Origin: Clostridiales bacterium
Lineage (GTDB): Bacteria > Bacillota > Clostridia > Lachnospirales > WQUN01
Reading direction: 5' to 3'
DNA length: 41,856 nucleotides
Assembly: GCA_031263155.1 (NCBI GenBank)
Contig: JAISGK010000053.1
Coordinates: forward strand, 1 to 41,856
A model generated the notes under the pieces. It was not told the DNA's origin. It ran no database searches and saw nothing but the letters and a program-made list of their open reading frames with translations. Position numbers and translations under genes: made by a program. Below are positions 7,491 to 15,891 of the stretch, in pieces; within the stretch, counting starts at the first letter, position 1; each line of letters begins with the position of its first letter.

Positions 7491-8846
7491 TCACTCTCCC
7501 GCTATATTAAGGGATTTTACCAATATGGACGGGCAGCCTACGCATCCGCTTCCTCTCGGCACGTCAAAATGCAGGTCGCTGCCCACCGCTGTTATATTAT
7601 TCAGCAATTCATAAAAGTTACCGGCTACCGTGATCTGCTCAACCGGGCGAATCTTTTGCCCGTTCTCGATAAGAAAACCCGAAACTGACAGCGAAAAATC
7701 TCCCGTTATGGGGTTGGCGCCGCTGTGAAGGCCCGCGAGCTGCGTTACCAGCACGCCGCGCTTTATGCCCGCAATTATACTCTCGGGAGAGGTATCGGTC
7801 GGTTTAATATAAAAGTTTGTTATCGATGTGTCAACCGTGCCCCTAAAACTGTGTTTAAATCCATTTCCGGTGGATTCTTTACCCTCTTTGGCGGACGACT
7901 TGAGATTGTACAGCAGCGTCGTCAACACGCCTTTGTCTACCACAACTTTGTTGCGACAGGGCACGCCCTCGCTGTCAAAAAGGTTATTGGCAAAGCTGGA
8001 GAGGTGAATGCCATCGTCATGTATGGTAACTATTTCCGACGCTATTTGCTGGCCCTCTTTGCCTTTTAGTAGTGAGAAGCCTTTCTGTGCGTTTTCGGCC
8101 GTAAACCCGTAGGCAAAAACGCCCAAAATATCCCCGGCGGTGTACTTGTCAAACATGACAGGAAGGGTTTCGGAGGGTATGGTGCGCGCGGCAAGAAAGG
8201 TAACAGCCATTTCAACGGCCTTTTCCGCAATCTTTTTGGGGTCGCACTTGTTAATGTCCGATCCGATAAATACCTTGTAACCCGTTTTGGTCACGCCGTT
8301 TTCTTCCACGATAACATCTATAAACGCGTCGAAAAGGTTGCGCTTGCTGTTAACATCCAATCCGTAACTGTTGGATATATATAACTCCTCTTCCTCATTG
8401 GCCACGCCGCAATAGCTGACGGCTTTTACGCGCGGGTCAGCCGCGAAGGCGGCCTGTTCCATATCAAGGGCCAGCTGGATCTTTTGCGGCACGGTAATCT
8501 CATTGATTTCGGGAAAATATATCTGCGCCCTAGGATAGTCTTTGGCCCCTCTAAAGAGGAACTCTTCGTCCTCAGAATTTATGATTTTGGCGTTTTCTAT
8601 AGCCTTCAACAGCATTGTGTCTATTATATTTTCGTCTGGATTCTCTGTGTAGGCGTATCCCATGCGTCCGTCTATCTTGCCGCGAAACGAGAGGCCTTGG
8701 GTGTACGCGTTCTTATACTCCAATATTTTTCCATCGCGCACGCGCACCATAAACTCTTTGCTTTTGGCAAAATATATCTCCCAATTATCGAATCCCATGC
8801 GGGCGGCAGCGACAAAGCAATGTTGTTTAAACAGCGTAAAATCCAT
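7491..8846 (-). CDS. tldE: TldE/PmbA-type peptidase subunit
   Basis: Non-metal-binding partner of the TldD/TldE peptidase, 451 residues, typical for PmbA/TldE. It shows the family layout with the central GFTAENAQKGFSLLKGKEGQ segment, the GTVDTSITNFYIKP region and the C-terminal PRGSGCVGCPSILVKSLN, and it lacks the HExxxH zinc site found in TldD. In characterised systems the heterodimer degrades unfolded peptides and trims peptides such as microcin B17 or CcdA. Its start overlaps the tldD stop by one base (TAATG), so the two subunits are likely made in fixed ratio. Confidence 0.92.
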   Translation of the reverse strand: MDFTLFKQHCFVAAARMGFDNWEIYFAKSKEFMVRVRDGKILEYKNAYTQGLSFRGKIDGRMGYAYTENPDENIIDTMLLKAIENAKIINSEDEEFLFRGAKDYPRAQIYFPEINEITVPQKIQLALDMEQAAFAADPRVKAVSYCGVANEEEELYISNSYGLDVNSKRNLFDAFIDVIVEENGVTKTGYKVFIGSDINKCDPKKIAEKAVEMAVTFLAARTIPSETLPVMFDKYTAGDILGVFAYGFTAENAQKGFSLLKGKEGQQIASEIVTIHDDGIHLSSFANNLFDSEGVPCRNKVVVDKGVLTTLLYNLKSSAKEGKESTGNGFKHSFRGTVDTSITNFYIKPTDTSPESIIAGIKRGVLVTQLAGLHSGANPITGDFSLSVSGFLIENGQKIRPVEQITVAGNFYELLNNITAVGSDLHFDVPRGSGCVGCPSILVKSLNIAGE

Positions 8847-10237
8847 TATTTACGACCCCCTACCGTAATTTCCCTCACACGTATAGTCGGTTGGCCAACT
8901 GTAGTCGGTACCGCGCCAGATAAAGACCCGCACATTCCCGGCGCGAGCTCTAAATCGGTTGACACCCTGTCTATGTTTTGCAGAACCTCCGAACCTTTGC
9001 CAATTAGCGTGGCCCCGCGCACGGCTTCTCCGATTTTACCGCTTTCAATAAGATAGGCCTCGCGCACGGCAAAGTTGAACTCTCCCGTAGCCGTATCAAC
9101 CGAACCGCCACTCATAGATTTGGCATACAGGCCATACTCTGTGTCAGCTATAATATCCTCTAGCTTATCTGTTCCGGGCGCGATAAACGTATTGGTCATG
9201 CGCGAGGTAGGCGCGTACTTGTAAGATTCGCGCCGGGACGAACCCGTGCTGGGCATACCCATCTTAATCCCGTTTAGTTTATCTATAAGATACGACTTAA
9301 GAACCCCATTTTTGATCAGCATATTGCGCTGTGTCTTTGTGCCCTCGTCGTCTATGTTAAGGGAGCCCCATTCGTTGGCCATGGCGCCGTCGTCTATGGC
9401 GGTGACGATCCCACTGGCGATTGTTTTGCCCAGGCAATCTGAAAACACCGAATCTTTCGGCGCTACGCTCGTCGCTTCAAGGCTGTGCCCGCAAGCCTCG
9501 TGAAAAATAACCCCGCCAAAGGCGTTGCCTACAATAACGGGCATTTTACCGCTGGGGCACATGCCGCCTTTAAGCATCGTGACAGCCATGCGGGCGGACT
9601 CATTGCCCATGTCAGCCGTGTTGAGATTCTCGAAAAACTCAAAACCCTTGTGCGCGCCGGAGCTTGCACTGCCTGTTTGCTTCTCGCTGGCCTCGCTGGC
9701 CACGGCGGAGAGGAACGCGCGGGTACGCACACGCCTGTCTTCCGCCCACATGCCTTCTGAATTCGCTATCAGCACATCTTGTGTGTAACCGGAAAATTGG
9801 CACGATGTTTGTGTAACAAGCGGGTCAAAGGCAAACGCGCTGTCCGACGCGAGTTTTAATTTTTCCACAATTATTTTTTTTGCGCCGGACTGGGGCAGAG
9901 TGATGATGGGGTGAATATTTTCGAATTTCATATTCTCAAACGCAAGTTTGATGTCAGCCTTTTCATTGCGGGTGTTCACAACCGCCTCGGCGGCCTCTTT
10001 GGCTACGCGCAGCAGGTTGCTCGCGCTGGTGTCATTGGTGTAGGCATACACCGCGCCCAACCCGTTAAAAATGCGGATTCCACAGCCATAGTCCACGCCC
10101 CACAAGGCTTCTTCCACAAAGCCGTTAAGCATTACGACCGCGCTTGTCTCTTTATTTTCGACAAAAATTTCCGCAAAGTCCCCTCCGTTGGCGAGCGCAG
10201 CCTCCAGCACGTCATGCGCCAGCGATTTGCTTATCAT
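8846..10237 (-). CDS. tldD: TldD metallopeptidase subunit
   Basis: Catalytic, zinc-binding subunit of the TldD/TldE protease, 463 residues. The metal site HEACGH is at residues 246-251 (HExxxH), followed by SLEATSVAPKDSVFSD, the normal family context; SGGSVDTATGEFNFAVREAYLIE near residue 390 is also characteristic. A strong AAGGAGG site precedes the ATG by six bases. It lies 37 bases downstream of the AEC transporter and overlaps tldE by one base. The neighbouring regulator and aminotransferase suggest a role in peptide breakdown feeding amino-acid metabolism (inference). No peptide precursor gene is seen nearby. Confidence 0.95.
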   Translation of the reverse strand: MISKSLAHDVLEAALANGGDFAEIFVENKETSAVVMLNGFVEEALWGVDYGCGIRIFNGLGAVYAYTNDTSASNLLRVAKEAAEAVVNTRNEKADIKLAFENMKFENIHPIITLPQSGAKKIIVEKLKLASDSAFAFDPLVTQTSCQFSGYTQDVLIANSEGMWAEDRRVRTRAFLSAVASEASEKQTGSASSGAHKGFEFFENLNTADMGNESARMAVTMLKGGMCPSGKMPVIVGNAFGGVIFHEACGHSLEATSVAPKDSVFSDCLGKTIASGIVTAIDDGAMANEWGSLNIDDEGTKTQRNMLIKNGVLKSYLIDKLNGIKMGMPSTGSSRRESYKYAPTSRMTNTFIAPGTDKLEDIIADTEYGLYAKSMSGGSVDTATGEFNFAVREAYLIESGKIGEAVRGATLIGKGSEVLQNIDRVSTDLELAPGMCGSLSGAVPTTVGQPTIRVREITVGGRK

Positions 10238-10274
10238 AAGTCCTCCTTGTATTCAAGTATTGGTATGCGGTTTA

Positions 10275-11198
10275 TTACAATAAAAGCGAAATGAGTGGCG
10301 TCGTCGCCAAACACAAAACAGTGGTCGCGAAAACTATTTTGCTTGCGTAATCCGTATCACTACCGTAGCGCTCCGCAAAAATAGGTGTGATGGTCGCGAC
10401 GGGCATACCTGTAAGTATCACGCACACGCCAAGCATAACAGGGTTGGTTACGAATGGCTTAAGTACATACAGCGCGATTAAAGGCAGCACGATTAGCCTC
10501 GCAGCCATCGGTATGTAAAGCAGCTTATCTGTGAACACACGGGTGATATCGCTTTTCGCCAGCATTGATCCAATGATGAGCATCGCGAGCGGCGTAGTCA
10601 TGTCAGACAAAAACTTTATGCCATTGTTGACAGGCGCGGGCGGGACAGCGGATAACACAAAGCAAATTATGGCGATAACAGACGCTATGAGCGGCGGGTT
10701 AAACACAATGGCGCGCCAATCCATTTTCTTTTTTTCTTTTGAGATGATACGAATGCCAACGGTGTATGCCATAAAGTTAAACGCCGCAGACACCATGGCG
10801 CAAAAGATCAACCCCTCCGCACCGTAAATGGCGTTAATGACAGGCAGGCCCATGTAGCCTGTGTTGCTAAATGTCAAGGCGAATATCCACAGCCGCTTTT
10901 GATCTATTGTCAGTTTTTTGAATAAACGGGTAAACACCCAGCCCATAAACATCGCAAAAAAGTTAGTTATGACCGATATGATAAACACCCAGACGCTTTC
11001 GATCAGCAGTTCAGACGAAAATTCGCGCTGAAACGAAATGAAAATGGTGCAAGGCAGTGTGACCATTATCAGCAGGCTTGAGAGTCCGCCGGTTATCTCG
11101 CGGCTCAATATATGCTTTTTACGGCAAATATATCCTACCGCCAAACATATGAACAGTGAAACCAAACTTGATGACATAATAGAAAAAATATCTCCCAC
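10275..11198 (-). CDS. AEC family transporter (auxin efflux carrier-like permease)
   Basis: Integral membrane permease, 307 residues with about ten hydrophobic segments. The two-fold AEC architecture is visible: TFSNTGYMGLPVINAIYG in the first half and GVCVILTGMPVATITPIFAERYG in the second. Bacterial relatives move organic acids or amino acids. The start is GTG at 11198, with AAAGGAGA seven bases upstream. It is the first gene of the run through tldD, tldE, the regulator and the aminotransferase, and may import or export a substrate linked to them. I could not place a convincing promoter in the upstream 120 bases. Confidence 0.88.
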   Translation of the reverse strand: MGDIFSIMSSSLVSLFICLAVGYICRKKHILSREITGGLSSLLIMVTLPCTIFISFQREFSSELLIESVWVFIISVITNFFAMFMGWVFTRLFKKLTIDQKRLWIFALTFSNTGYMGLPVINAIYGAEGLIFCAMVSAAFNFMAYTVGIRIISKEKKKMDWRAIVFNPPLIASVIAIICFVLSAVPPAPVNNGIKFLSDMTTPLAMLIIGSMLAKSDITRVFTDKLLYIPMAARLIVLPLIALYVLKPFVTNPVMLGVCVILTGMPVATITPIFAERYGSDTDYASKIVFATTVLCLATTPLISLLL

Positions 11199-11289
11199 GC
11201 GATCTCTCCTTTACGCATACAGATACTTTATCACTTAATGGCGTTCATGTCCATAGGCGAGCCCGCCGCTGGCGCGTCAATAACGATAG

Positions 11290-11814
11290 ATATATGGAGA
11301 AACCAATCAAACTATTAATGTGTTTTTTGATAGAGTAAAGCTGGTTGTAAATGGAAATCCAAGTAACGCTAAAACGCTATTGTATGATGACAGCACATAT
11401 ATTCAATTAAGGCCAATATCAGAAATGTTTAGCGCCGATCTGGCATGGGACGCAACAACTAACACAGCATATCTTACTGGCAAGGAATCTGGACTTAACG
11501 GAACTCCAACAGTTGCGCCAACTAAAACAACACCTACTCCTGAAATTCGCGGCGCGGATACCTACACTGTTGTCCCAGGCGGAAACGCCGTGGTAACCAT
11601 TCAGGGTACGCCCGGGGTTGAGTACAGCATCAAATATATCACTCCAAAGGGTAATGTTAGTACGGCTCAAGGATTAACCAAAAAGACAGCGGACAGCAAA
11701 GGCAATGTGTTGTGGGAGTGGGAAATAGGGCCTGGCACAAGTTCCGGTACGGGTTCGGTAACGATTACCGGAAGTGATGGGTCTGTATTACATTTGTCGT
11801 TGGAAATACAATAG
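11290..11814 (+). pseudogene. 5'-truncated stalk-domain (copper amine oxidase N-terminal-like) protein
   Basis: The frame opens after a TAG at 11287 and reads ETNQTINVFFDRVKLVVNG, followed by LYDDSTYIQLRPISEMFSADLAWDATTNTAYLTG. This is the repeat domain found at the N terminus of secreted Firmicutes proteins annotated as copper amine oxidase N-terminal or stalk domain. A Pro/Thr linker (TPTVAPTKTTPTPE) and a beta-rich C-terminal domain (YTVVPGGNAVVTIQG) follow. The signal peptide that should precede the stalk is missing, and the only starts (GTG 11320 onward) lack a ribosome binding site. I read it as a decayed gene that lost its 5' end; a frameshift upstream is the alternative. Confidence 0.7.
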
Positions 11815-11872
11815 CAAAAAAGCGGATATACGGCGTTCATATCTGTTATACCGCCGTTCTTGCCGTTCAGCG

Positions 11873-11914
11873 TGAGAGAAAAGGCGCAGCCCTCCGGCTG
11901 CGCCTTTTCTCTCA
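11873..11914. terminator. 19-bp perfect hairpin, terminator-like
   Basis: TGAGAGAAAAGGCGCAGCC (11873-11891) and its exact complement (11896-11914) flank a 4-base loop. The stem ends in CCTTTTCTCT on the plus strand but no separate T-run follows. It can end transcription of the broken stalk gene; a dispersed palindromic repeat is also possible. Confidence 0.55.
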
Positions 11915-12005
11915 TCAGCTTTGTCCAATTCCCGAAAATTTTCTTTCCGTTCAAAAATTCAAAAATTAAAAACGCGAAAGCCGTTACTTTTGCGCCTTTT
12001 TGCTG

Positions 12006-12031
12006 TATAATACGGCTTGTAAGATTACAAG
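12006..12031 (+). promoter_or_regulatory. -10 element with adjacent operator-like palindrome
   Basis: TATAAT (12006-12011) is followed at once by CTTGTAA-GA-TTACAAG (12016-12031), two 7-base arms with a 2-base centre, placed where a repressor would block initiation. The -35 candidate (GTTACT at 11983) is weak. It lies about 145 bases upstream of hemW and may have served the lost gene in between. Confidence 0.45.
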
Positions 12032-12173
12032 CAGAGGAACGAGCGCATAGATGAAACAAAAACCTTTAAGGGTTCAATCACGGCAAAAGGCACGGAGATC
12101 GCGGCGCTATCAAAAATATGAATGTCAGCTTTGCTTTTGAGGTTGACGATGTACGGCGAAAGCAGGTGCCTTC

Positions 12174-13250
12174 ATGACGGGTGTTTACATACACATTCCC
12201 TTTTGCCGCCAAAAATGCGCGTACTGCGATTTTTTGTCATTTCCTAGGCGGGAGGATATCTTTGAAGCGTACAAAGACGCTGTTATAAGTGAGATAAAAC
12301 AGGCGCGAAACCTTCTGTGCGATGGGGTTGATACCATATTTTTTGGCGGCGGCACGCCTACGATCTTGCCCGCCAGCTACCTCTGCCAAATATTGGTCGA
12401 GCTGGCAAAACATCTGGCCCCCGGCGCGGAAATAACAACCGAGGCTAACCCCTGCACGGTTGACTTTAATTATCTTAAAGCCCTTCGCAATAACGGATTT
12501 AACCGTATAAGTTTTGGCTTGCAGGCGTGGCAAAACAAATTGCTGAAAATTCTGGGGCGGCCTCACGATCGCGAACTGTTTCTCAACGCCTATTACAACG
12601 CTGTTAAAGCGGGGTTTAACAACATAAACTTAGACCTCATGTTCTCTCTTCCGTATCAATCGTTGGACGATTGGAACGAAACGGTGTATAGCGCGGTGCA
12701 GTTGAAGCCCGCGCATATCTCAGCTTACGCTCTTACTATAGAGGAAGGGACGCCCTTTTACGAGCAGCGGCACGAGCTGCCCCTTCCCGACGACGCGACA
12801 GACCGCGCCATGTATCACGCGGCATGTGAAACGCTTGGCGGCAGCGGTTACAACCATTACGAAATATCAAACTTCGCCACACAAGGCAGTGAATGTCGGC
12901 ACAATATAAAGTATTGGTGCAGGGATAGCTATGTTGGCTTCGGGTTAAACAGCCATTCGTTTGTTGACAACACGCGCTGGCGCAACAGTTGCGATTTGGA
13001 CGAATATATAAAAAATCCGGGGAAAAAATACGATGTTATTCATTTGACGGGCGGCGACGCAGACGCGGAGGCAATGTTTTTGGGTTTGAGATTAACCCAA
13101 GGCGTATGCGACTCGCGACTGATTGACCTGTACAGCGATATTATCGAAAAGAATGTGGCGTTGGGCTTGCTGGAAAAAAATCACGACCATATTCGTCTTA
13201 CGAAATATGGCCGTGATGTGTCCAATCGTGTGTTTGCAGAATTTATCTAA
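12174..13250 (+). CDS. hemW: HemW-like radical SAM protein
   Basis: Radical SAM protein of the HemW (formerly HemN-like) family, 358 residues. The Fe-S cluster cysteines are C11, C15 and C18 in FCRQKCAYCDF, followed by the SAM-binding FFGGGTPT. The HNxxYW motif (HNIKYWC) marks the HemW branch. HemW is known as a heme chaperone, and genomes often misannotate it as coproporphyrinogen III oxidase. The start has AGGTG six bases upstream. The usual lepA neighbour is absent; an intergenic region with gene remnants lies upstream, and the next gene converges. Confidence 0.92.
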   Translation: MTGVYIHIPFCRQKCAYCDFLSFPRREDIFEAYKDAVISEIKQARNLLCDGVDTIFFGGGTPTILPASYLCQILVELAKHLAPGAEITTEANPCTVDFNYLKALRNNGFNRISFGLQAWQNKLLKILGRPHDRELFLNAYYNAVKAGFNNINLDLMFSLPYQSLDDWNETVYSAVQLKPAHISAYALTIEEGTPFYEQRHELPLPDDATDRAMYHAACETLGGSGYNHYEISNFATQGSECRHNIKYWCRDSYVGFGLNSHSFVDNTRWRNSCDLDEYIKNPGKKYDVIHLTGGDADAEAMFLGLRLTQGVCDSRLIDLYSDIIEKNVALGLLEKNHDHIRLTKYGRDVSNRVFAEFI

Positions 13251-13262
13251 GAGAGATTAGGC

Positions 13263-13946
13263 TTACATCGGTCTCTGCCAACCCTCTTTATTAACCTGCC
13301 GGGCGCGGGCAATGGCAAGCGCGTTTTGCGGCACGTCGTTTGTAATGGTAGAACCCGCCGCCGTGTACGCGCCATTGTCAAGAGTCACCGGCGCGACAAG
13401 GTTGGTGTTGCAGCCTATAAACGCGTTGTTTCCAATGATTGTTTTGTGTTTATTTATACCGTCATAATTGACCGTTACCGTGCCGCAGCCGAAGTTTACA
13501 TTATTTCCTACCACAGAATCGCCCACATATGTTAAATGGCTGGCCTTTGTTCCGTCGCCTATGGTGGAATTTTTTACTTCTACAAAGTCGCCTATTTTAC
13601 AATGGCTGCCGATATTAGACCCAGGGCGCACATAAGCGAATGGGCCAACAGAGGTGTCTTCGCCAATGCGCGAATTTAGTACCACGCTATAACTAACCGA
13701 CGCGCCGTTTCCCATACGGCTGCAAACGATTCGCGTGTTGGCTCCCAACACACAGTTTTCGCCAATCTCGCACGCCCCCTCAATAAAAACGCCGGGGTAT
13801 ATGACTGTGCCCGCGCCTATGGTTGCTTCCGCATCTATCCATGTGCTTGCCGCGTCCATAATAAAGACTCCCTGTTCTTCCAGCGACTTGCATACAGTGT
13901 ATCTGTTATCCCTAAGCGTGCGCAGATAATCGGCGTTGTTTGCCAT
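13263..13946 (-). CDS. Stand-alone GlmU-type acetyltransferase domain (left-handed beta-helix)
   Basis: 227 residues made almost entirely of hexapeptide repeats matching the C-terminal half of GlmU. The diagnostic string [19 protein letters not shown] and the active-site stretch [10 protein letters not shown] (catalytic His) are present, as are [13 protein letters not shown] and the [14 protein letters not shown] region. This half transfers acetyl from acetyl-CoA to glucosamine-1-phosphate. The N-terminal uridyltransferase domain of GlmU (about 230 residues, with a GxGTRM motif) is absent, and no trace of it appears upstream, so this is a separate single-domain gene rather than a visible truncation. 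The start ATG is preceded by AAAGGGGCGG. Confidence 0.85.
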   Translation of the reverse strand: MANNADYLRTLRDNRYTVCKSLEEQGVFIMDAASTWIDAEATIGAGTVIYPGVFIEGACEIGENCVLGANTRIVCSRMGNGASVSYSVVLNSRIGEDTSVGPFAYVRPGSNIGSHCKIGDFVEVKNSTIGDGTKASHLTYVGDSVVGNNVNFGCGTVTVNYDGINKHKTIIGNNAFIGCNTNLVAPVTLDNGAYTAAGSTITNDVPQNALAIARARQVNKEGWQRPM

Positions 13947-14075
13947 GCTGTGATACCGCCCCTTTTATTTTTTATGGTATTATATCATATTGACAGGGTA
14001 TAAAATAGTGCCTGTCGTTACCCGTATCGACTATTTCTGGTTTTTCGGAGCAAGTCTGTGAATTTCACGCCGTGG

Positions 14076-14714
14076 TTATTCGTGCGTCATAGCGAGCCGC
14101 TTCCCCATCTCGAACGCGGCGTCGCAATCCTTGGGAAATTGCTCTATATGTCGGCGCTTCACCATCTCTACATCGAACATATTGGCGGCATATTTTGAAT
14201 AATCTTCCATTTGCTGTGTATGGTAGGCCATAACATATTCCGAATCCCCTATTATCCGATTAGCCATACTGACAAGCCCGTCAAAAAAATCCCTGTAAAC
14301 CTCGCCGGGTGCGTTCATCGTAAACACCCAACCTACTTTGGTACGCTTCGGGTATGTGGGGGCGCGGTCTTTATTGTACGTTATGCCGGGAAAGAAGTAT
14401 CGCTCCATAAATGAGCGAGTCTCACCAGTGATATCGCTGAAATATATCGGCGAACCGATAAGCAACACGTCGGCGGCAATCGCCTTTTCCAAAACAGGCG
14501 TCAAATCGTCTCGCATGGCACAATGCGCAAACCTGTTCTCATCCAGCAGCTTACATGAATGGCAACCTATGCAGCCCCTGAAATTGAGGTCATACAGGTA
14601 AATCATCTCACCTGTAGTGCAGGGGAGGCTCATTGCGCCATCAAAGGCGCTTTTGAGCATTGCAGCGGTATTACGGTTCTTGTTACCCGCGCCGCAGATT
14701 GCGAGAATATTCAT
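14076..14714 (-). CDS. NAD(P)H-dependent flavin oxidoreductase / iron-sulfur flavoprotein-like
   Basis: Flavodoxin-fold protein of 212 residues. The FMN phosphate-binding loop is at the N terminus (ICGAGNKNRNTAAML), and GSPIYFSDITGETRSFMERYFF near residue 90 is the second flavin-contacting segment. Four cysteines (C48, C51, C54, C65: GCIGCHSC with a later HC) match the cluster-binding pattern of Isf-type iron-sulfur flavoproteins, which pass electrons between ferredoxin-like partners and small molecules. The start has GGGAGGG seven bases upstream. It follows spo0A but is separated from it by a terminator. The electron partner is unknown. Confidence 0.85.
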   Translation of the reverse strand: MNILAICGAGNKNRNTAAMLKSAFDGAMSLPCTTGEMIYLYDLNFRGCIGCHSCKLLDENRFAHCAMRDDLTPVLEKAIAADVLLIGSPIYFSDITGETRSFMERYFFPGITYNKDRAPTYPKRTKVGWVFTMNAPGEVYRDFFDGLVSMANRIIGDSEYVMAYHTQQMEDYSKYAANMFDVEMVKRRHIEQFPKDCDAAFEMGKRLAMTHE

Positions 14715-14758
14715 TGAAAACCCTCCCGTATTTTTTCACTTATTACTGTCACCTACAT

Positions 14759-14784
14759 AAAAAAATGATAGTTTAAAAACTACC
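14759..14784 (-). terminator. Terminator downstream of spo0A
   Basis: The minus strand reads GGTAG, a T/A-rich loop, then CTATC, followed by ATTTTTTTATG. The stem is short but the T-run of seven is clear, and it sits between the spo0A stop and the flavoprotein gene. Confidence 0.5.
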
Positions 14785-14835
14785 ATAATTAGGGTAAAAC
14801 GAAAATCTATCTTATTAACATTTTTGTAAAAAGGA

Positions 14836-15630
14836 TTAACCCGCCTTAAGTTCCAAGCGCAATCTATCGGCTATAAGGGCGATAAATTCGCTGTTTGTGG
14901 GCTTGCCTTTATGGTTGTTAACCGTGTAACCAAACATATTGTCAATAACGTCCACTTTCCCACGACTCCACGCAACTTCTATCGCGTGTCGTATAGCGCG
15001 TTCTACGCGGCTTGGCGTTGTGTTGCATTTTTTTGCTATGTTTGGGTACAATTCTTTCGTTATGTAGTTAAGCACATCGATGTCGTTAACCGCCATCATA
15101 ATGGCTTCACGCATGTAATGGTATCCGCGTATGTGTGCCGGCACTCCAATTTCGTGAAGCACATTGGTCACGCGAGATTCAAGGTTAATGTTAAGATTCT
15201 TTTTGCTCCTGTTCGTTAAGCTTTGCAACACTCCTTTTTGGCTCAGCAGTTCTTTCATTTGCCGTATACGGCTTGCCAGGCACGCCAAGTCGAACGGTTT
15301 AACCATGTAATATTCCGCGCCCAGGTCTATCGCCTGCTGTGTAATCTTTTCTTGGTTAACAGCCGAGAGCATGATACAAATAGGCGCTTCACTGGGGTTC
15401 TTGGACTTGTTGAGCTTTTCTAATATGCCCAAGCCATCCAAATTAGGCATTATGCCGTCCAAAATTGCTACATCTGGTTTAGCGTTAAGAATTTTGGTGT
15501 AGGCTTCCATGCCGTCGTAGGCGACACCGACAATCTCCATGTCATTTTGTAATGACAGGTAGCTCGTCACCGCATCAATAAAGTCTTTATTGTCGTCGGC
15601 GAGCAATACTTTGATCTTTTCGTCGCTCAT
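14836..15630 (-). CDS. spo0A: Sporulation master response regulator Spo0A
   Basis: Phosphorelay response regulator that switches cells into sporulation, 264 residues. The receiver domain (1-120) carries acidic residues D12/D13, phospho-acceptor D58 in [12 protein letters not shown] and the conserved lysine in MVKPFD. The C-terminal DNA-binding domain contains [20 protein letters not shown], the Spo0A recognition helix that reads the 0A box. The ribosome binding site AGGAGGAGATAGGT is strong. A sigma-A promoter at 15801-15829 and a perfect 0A box at 15870-15876 lie upstream, consistent with autoregulation. The usual spoIVB neighbour is not here. This is the best evidence that the host is an endospore-lineage Firmicute. 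Confidence 0.97.
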   Translation of the reverse strand: MSDEKIKVLLADDNKDFIDAVTSYLSLQNDMEIVGVAYDGMEAYTKILNAKPDVAILDGIMPNLDGLGILEKLNKSKNPSEAPICIMLSAVNQEKITQQAIDLGAEYYMVKPFDLACLASRIRQMKELLSQKGVLQSLTNRSKKNLNINLESRVTNVLHEIGVPAHIRGYHYMREAIMMAVNDIDVLNYITKELYPNIAKKCNTTPSRVERAIRHAIEVAWSRGKVDVIDNMFGYTVNNHKGKPTNSEFIALIADRLRLELKAG

Positions 15631-15800
15631 ACCTATCTCCTCCTGAGTGGTTGTAACCCAAAATCGTTAGGGACATCATTACCCACTGCGAATTTGCAAC
15701 TGGATTAACGAATGACGCAACATTCGCCATACTTCGTTGCAAGACTTGCAGTAAATAAAACACCTGTTGGTGATTGATGGTTTATTTTCCCTATAGATAC

Positions 15801-15829
15801 ATTATAGTATAGAAATATTTATAAATCAA
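15801..15829 (-). promoter_or_regulatory. Promoter of spo0A
   Basis: Minus-strand TTGATT (15824-15829) and TATAAT (15801-15806) are separated by 17 bases, with a leader of about 165 bases to the spo0A start. The leader may hide a second, sigma-H-type start, as in Bacillus, but I cannot place one. Confidence 0.65.
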
Positions 15830-15869
15830 GAAACAAACGTAGACATTTCAACAGGTTTGTGTACCTTTT

Positions 15870-15876
15870 TTCGACA
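15870..15876. promoter_or_regulatory. 0A box (Spo0A binding site)
   Basis: TTCGACA, the exact complement of TGTCGAA, lies about 40 bases upstream of the spo0A -35 hexamer. Position and sequence fit activation or repression of spo0A by its own phosphorylated product. A 7-base match can occur by chance. Confidence 0.5.
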
Positions 15877-15891
15877 TATAAACGTCAAGTT

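Larger units (their letters stand above)
11815..12173 (+). other. Gene-poor stretch with promoter, palindrome and a gene remnant
   Basis: These 359 bases hold a 19-bp hairpin (11873-11914), a TATAAT followed by a palindrome (12006-12031), and possible coding debris just before hemW. One frame gives TFKGSITAKGTEIAALSK, stops, and continues one base out of phase as NMNVSFAFEVDDVRRKQVPS. The joined phrase faintly resembles the middle of small FMN-binding pyridoxamine-oxidase-like (Nim-type) proteins; this is a guess. A 29-residue open frame from ATG 12051 (MKQKPLRVQ) crosses the same stretch. Confidence 0.35.

Noticed and set aside
9246-10294. Several plus-strand frames opposite tldD
   Set aside because: Antisense shadows of a gene with an intact HExxxH site and full-length family similarity.
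11667-12059. Minus-strand open frame of 130 codons crossing the 19-bp hairpin
   Set aside because: It reads through a strong hairpin and is antisense to the stalk-domain gene remnant; there is no ribosome binding site or recognisable domain.
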